Assembly (NCBI GenBank): GCA_002733915.1
Contig: NVXN01000008.1
Location: 59,602 to 67,902 of the forward strand
Reading direction: 5' to 3'
Length of the DNA: 8,301 nt
Source: Aequorivita sp.
Lineage (GTDB): Bacteria > Bacteroidota > Bacteroidia > Flavobacteriales > Flavobacteriaceae
Shown piece by piece: positions 6,091-8,301 of this stretch. Positions within the stretch are counted from its first letter, which is position 1. Every line of letters starts with the position of its first letter. The notes under the pieces are model-generated. The model did not search any database, was not told where the DNA came from, and was given only the letters and a program-made list of their open reading frames with translations. A program made the translations under genes and the position numbers.

Positions 6091-6855
6091 TTGATCGCGA
6101 TCGTTTAAAAACTGAAGGTGTTCTCGGTTGCTTTCAATGTGTTCTTTTTCCAAAACAATTGTTTCGGTAAATTCAGTTTCAAACTTAGCTGTTGAAATCT
6201 GTTTCCCCAAAACGTCGTAAATTGCTGAGTGGCCCACATATTCGTGCTCATTGCCATCAAAACCTACGCGGTTTACACCGATGCAATACGCCATATTTTC
6301 AATGGCTCGGGCGCGAAGCAATGTATCCCAAGCAAGGGTGCGCACCTTTGGCCAGTTTGCAACATAAATCAATACCTCGTAATCTTCCGTATTTCTTGCC
6401 CAAACGGGAAAACGCAGGTCATAACAAACCAACGGACAAATTTTCCAATCTTTATAATCCACAATCAATCGCTCTTTTCCAGCAGCATAGGTTTGGTTTT
6501 CCTTTGCTAAAGTGAAGGTATGCTTCTTGTCATATTTTTGAAAATTTCCGTCGGGAAAAACAAAAAACAGTCGGTTGTAATATTGATTATTTTCAGAAAT
6601 AATAACACTTCCGGTTATTGCACAATTATTTTTTTTTGCTTTGGAAATCATCCAATTTAAGCTTTCGCCGTCATTAGGTTCAGCAAGTTTTTCAGCTTGC
6701 ATAGAAAAACCGGTTGTAAACATTTCGGGCAGGATTATTAAATCTGTTTTTCCTTCAATATTTTGGATTTTTTCAGAAAACATCCTGCGGTTGGCCTCTG
6801 CATTTTCCCAATGTAGTTCGCTTTGTATGAGTGTTATTTTAAGTTCTTTTTTCAT
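6076..6855 (-). CDS. yafV: Omega-amidase, YafV/Nit2-type nitrilase-superfamily hydrolase
   Basis: The product is 259 residues, with the nitrilase-fold catalytic triad in place: Glu44 in LPEMFTTGFSM, Lys110 in KYDKKHTF and the nucleophile Cys144 in PLVCYDLRFPVW. The accessory Glu119 (LAKENQTY) and the segment LRARAIENMAYCIGVNRVG are also present. The LPEMFT.GFSM and LVCYDLRFPVW wording matches E. coli YafV closely. That family hydrolyses 2-oxoglutaramate (and 2-oxosuccinamate) to the oxo acid and ammonia, completing glutamine-transaminase routes such as methionine salvage. No signal peptide is present, so it is cytoplasmic. The ATG lies 2 bases after the ankyrin gene stop (TAA-TT-ATG), which argues for one transcript and translational coupling. 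The 3' end overlaps the convergent lipoprotein gene. Substrate is inferred from family resemblance. Confidence 0.88.
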   Translation of the reverse strand: MKKELKITLIQSELHWENAEANRRMFSEKIQNIEGKTDLIILPEMFTTGFSMQAEKLAEPNDGESLNWMISKAKKNNCAITGSVIISENNQYYNRLFFVFPDGNFQKYDKKHTFTLAKENQTYAAGKERLIVDYKDWKICPLVCYDLRFPVWARNTEDYEVLIYVANWPKVRTLAWDTLLRARAIENMAYCIGVNRVGFDGNEHEYVGHSAIYDVLGKQISTAKFETEFTETIVLEKEHIESNREHLQFLNDRDQFILK

Positions 6856-6857
6856 AA

Positions 6858-7328
6858 TTAATTTTTTTCAAGCATGTTTACCATTTCCCTATTTCCCTGC
6901 ATTTTTGCGTGGTCTGCTGCGGTCAGTCCTTTGGAATCCTTTAAAGAAATGTCTGCCCCATTATCCAAAAGCAATTGTGCTATTGCTTTGCGCCCGAAGG
7001 TTGCCGCAAAAATTAAAGCAGTGGCGCCATTGAAGTTTTCAACATTGGGATTGGCGCCGTTTTCCAATAGTAGTTTTGCTATATGGTCAAAACCCTTAAA
7101 GCTAACACCCATCAATGCCGTATTTCCAGAGGCATCCTGCGCATCAATGTTTTGGGGATATTTCAAAATCATTTCTGAAATTTTATAAAATCCATAATAG
7201 GTGGCAAGCAGCAAAGGGGTAGAACCGCGCGCATCTTTGATGGAGGCCAATTCAGGGTTCTCTCCCAAATTTTTTTCTACAGTTGATAAATCTTCCTGCC
7301 GTATGGCATTAAAAAGTTGTTCCTTCAT
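6858..7328 (-). CDS. Ankyrin-repeat protein
   Basis: The product is 156 residues and consists almost entirely of ankyrin repeats. A capping helix pair (1-32, MKEQLFNAIRQEDLSTVEKNL) is followed by repeats at about 34-65 (GSTPLLLATYYGFYKISEMIL), 67-98 (GNTALMGVSFKGFDHIAKLLLENGANPN), 100-131 (GATALIFAATFGRKAIAQLLLDNGADISLKD) and a shorter closing repeat at 133-156. No signal peptide or membrane segment is present, so it is probably cytoplasmic and works by protein binding. Its position just downstream of katG resembles the catalase-ankyrin pairs of Pseudomonas aeruginosa (KatB-AnkB), where the ankyrin protein supports catalase activity. A similar helper role here is inference. It is almost certainly co-transcribed with the amidase gene, 2 bases downstream. 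Confidence 0.92.
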   Translation of the reverse strand: MKEQLFNAIRQEDLSTVEKNLGENPELASIKDARGSTPLLLATYYGFYKISEMILKYPQNIDAQDASGNTALMGVSFKGFDHIAKLLLENGANPNVENFNGATALIFAATFGRKAIAQLLLDNGADISLKDSKGLTAADHAKMQGNREMVNMLEKN

Positions 7329-7334
7329 TTGTTA

Positions 7335-7342
7335 TAAAAGTA
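7335..7342 (-). promoter_or_regulatory. Possible -7 box for the ankyrin-amidase operon
   Basis: On the minus strand this reads TACTTTTA, a one-base departure (final A for G) from TAnnTTTG and identical to the -7 box proposed for the coiled-coil gene. It ends 6 bases before the ankyrin ATG. It follows the katG terminator directly, so an independent promoter makes sense, but no -33 element is visible within the hairpin. Confidence 0.35.
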
Positions 7343-7376
7343 AAAAAACAGAGCCACATAAACTGTAACTCTGTTT
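7342..7376 (-). terminator. Intrinsic terminator of katG
   Basis: On the minus strand AAACAGAG (7369-7376) pairs perfectly with CTCTGTTT (7346-7353). Inside, two U.G wobble pairs and an ACA/TGU triplet continue the stem to 13 pairs with a 5-base loop (7359-7363). Seven T (complement of 7342-7348) finish it. The wobble pairs exist only in minus-strand RNA (C and A face each other on the plus strand), so the element is directional. It starts 26 bases after the katG stop. Confidence 0.9.
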
Positions 7377-7402
7377 CATTAATATAATAATTTGCATTTC
7401 GA

Positions 7403-8301
7403 TTATTTTAAATCAAAACGATCCAAGTTCATAACCTTGCTCCAAGCTTTCACAAAGTCTTTCACAAATTTTTCTTTGGCATCGCTACTGGCATACACTT
7501 CAGCTATGGCGCGAAGTTCAGAATTTGAGCCAAAAATCAAATCGGCTCTCGTTCCTGTCCATTTGAAAGTATCGGAAGCTCGGTGACGCCCTTCAAAAAT
7601 ACGGTCATCATCGCTGATAGCTTTCCAGGTTGTTCCTAAATCTAGAAGATTTACAAAGAAATCATTGGTCAATTTTCCGGGAGTATCTGTAAACACTCCG
7701 TGGTCAGAACTGTCATAATTTGTATCTAAAACTCGCATACCGCCCACTAATACAGTCATTTCCGGAACGGTGAGGGTAAGCAATTGGCTCTTGTCTACCA
7801 TTAGTTCTTCAAAAGAAGCATGCTGGTTTGGTTTTAAATAATTTCTGAAAGCATCTGCATCCGGTTCAAGATGTTTGAAGGAATCCACATCTGTCTGTTT
7901 TTGCGAAGCATCGCCCCGACCTGGATTGAATGGAACTGTTATGTTTTGTCCCGCATCTTTTGCGGCTTTTTCAATCGCGGCACTTCCGCCAAGAACAATC
8001 AAATCTGCCATAGAGACTTGCTTGTCGCCACTTTGATTTGAATTAAAATCCTTTTGTATATTTTCAAGCTTATCTAAAACTTTCAATAATTGTTTGGGAT
8101 TGTTTACTTCCCAATTTTTCTGTGGTTCCAGTCTAATTCTTCCGCCATTTGCACCCCCGCGCATATCTGAACTTCTATAAGTTGAAGCCGAAGCCCAAGC
8201 TGTGGAGACCAATTCAGAAATAGAAAGACCGGAATCAAGTATTTTTCCTTTTAATGAAGCAATATCCTTATCATCAATTAACGTATGATTAATTGCAGGA
8301 A
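7403..8301 (-). CDS. katG: Catalase-peroxidase KatG, C-terminal part (5' end outside window)
   Basis: This is the last 298 codons of a gene whose products are normally about 730-750 residues. The frame stays open to the window edge and reads [19 protein letters not shown] there, so the TTG at 8212 (the Leu of [11 protein letters not shown]) is internal, not a start. The whole heme-free C-terminal domain is present, with family blocks [75 protein letters not shown] and the ending [11 protein letters not shown]. The heme-binding domain with the catalytic Arg-Trp-His and the Met-Tyr-Trp adduct lies outside, so activity cannot be judged from this window. KatG is a cytoplasmic enzyme that destroys hydrogen peroxide and also has peroxidase activity. 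No break or frameshift is seen. A strong terminator separates it from the ankyrin-amidase pair. Confidence 0.97.
   Translation of the reverse strand, partial: PAINHTLIDDKDIASLKGKILDSGLSISELVSTAWASASTYRSSDMRGGANGGRIRLEPQKNWEVNNPKQLLKVLDKLENIQKDFNSNQSGDKQVSMADLIVLGGSAAIEKAAKDAGQNITVPFNPGRGDASQKQTDVDSFKHLEPDADAFRNYLKPNQHASFEELMVDKSQLLTLTVPEMTVLVGGMRVLDTNYDSSDHGVFTDTPGKLTNDFFVNLLDLGTTWKAISDDDRIFEGRHRASDTFKWTGTRADLIFGSNSELRAIAEVYASSDAKEKFVKDFVKAWSKVMNLDRFDLK

Noticed and set aside
6192..6515. Plus-strand open frames of about 100 codons across the amidase gene
   Set aside because: They lie antisense to a gene with an intact catalytic triad and encode low-complexity, His/Pro/Cys-rich sequence with no recognisable domain.
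7403..8212. A short independent gene starting at TTG 8212
   Set aside because: The same frame continues upstream to the window edge with KatG-like sequence, so this is the tail of katG.

Overview
The window is AT-rich (roughly 40% G+C by eye) and looks like a Bacteroidetes chromosome, most likely Flavobacteriaceae. The evidence is: TAnnTTTG-type -7 promoter boxes instead of E. coli-type -10 boxes; almost no Shine-Dalgarno sequences before the starts; a single-chain glycyl-tRNA synthetase of about 512 residues; and several proteins of flavobacterial type (a large outer-membrane barrel protein, a Big_5-type lipoprotein opening CAKKGSPSGGPRD, and a membrane-anchored coiled-coil protein). No tRNA, rRNA, CRISPR array, insertion sequence or phage gene is visible. 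The window is densely coding, and no stretch over 300 bases lacks a gene.

Layout. On the plus strand, the 3' end of an outer-membrane beta-barrel gene (1-651) is followed by a small predicted lipoprotein (690-1073). On the minus strand lie glycyl-tRNA synthetase (1149-2687) and, upstream of it, a membrane-anchored coiled-coil protein (2772-3659). Each of these two ends in a clear intrinsic terminator. The terminator of the coiled-coil gene runs straight into the glyQS promoter. The coiled-coil gene is divergent from a ComF-like phosphoribosyltransferase (3743-4405), which is followed by a GTG-initiated Ig-like (Big_5) lipoprotein (4485-6089) with its own promoter. That gene converges on, and overlaps by 14 bp, a minus-strand block: a YafV-type omega-amidase (6076-6855), an ankyrin-repeat protein (6858-7328) and the 3' part of catalase-peroxidase katG (7403 to the window edge).

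How the genes relate. Most are housekeeping or envelope genes with no obvious shared pathway. The clearest functional grouping is katG, ankyrin protein and omega-amidase on one strand. Ankyrin proteins next to catalases are known from other bacteria (AnkB with KatB in Pseudomonas aeruginosa), and the 2-nt gap between the ankyrin and amidase genes makes co-transcription very likely. A strong terminator after katG and a possible promoter before the ankyrin gene suggest katG is mainly a separate transcript.

I see no strong case for a new multi-gene system. The most unusual details are small: two terminators whose T-run merges into the -7 box of the next gene; an apparently leaderless glyQS; a 21-base run of only G and C just after a predicted transcription start; and a perfect 16-bp palindrome that gives both convergent proteins the same C-terminus, FILK.
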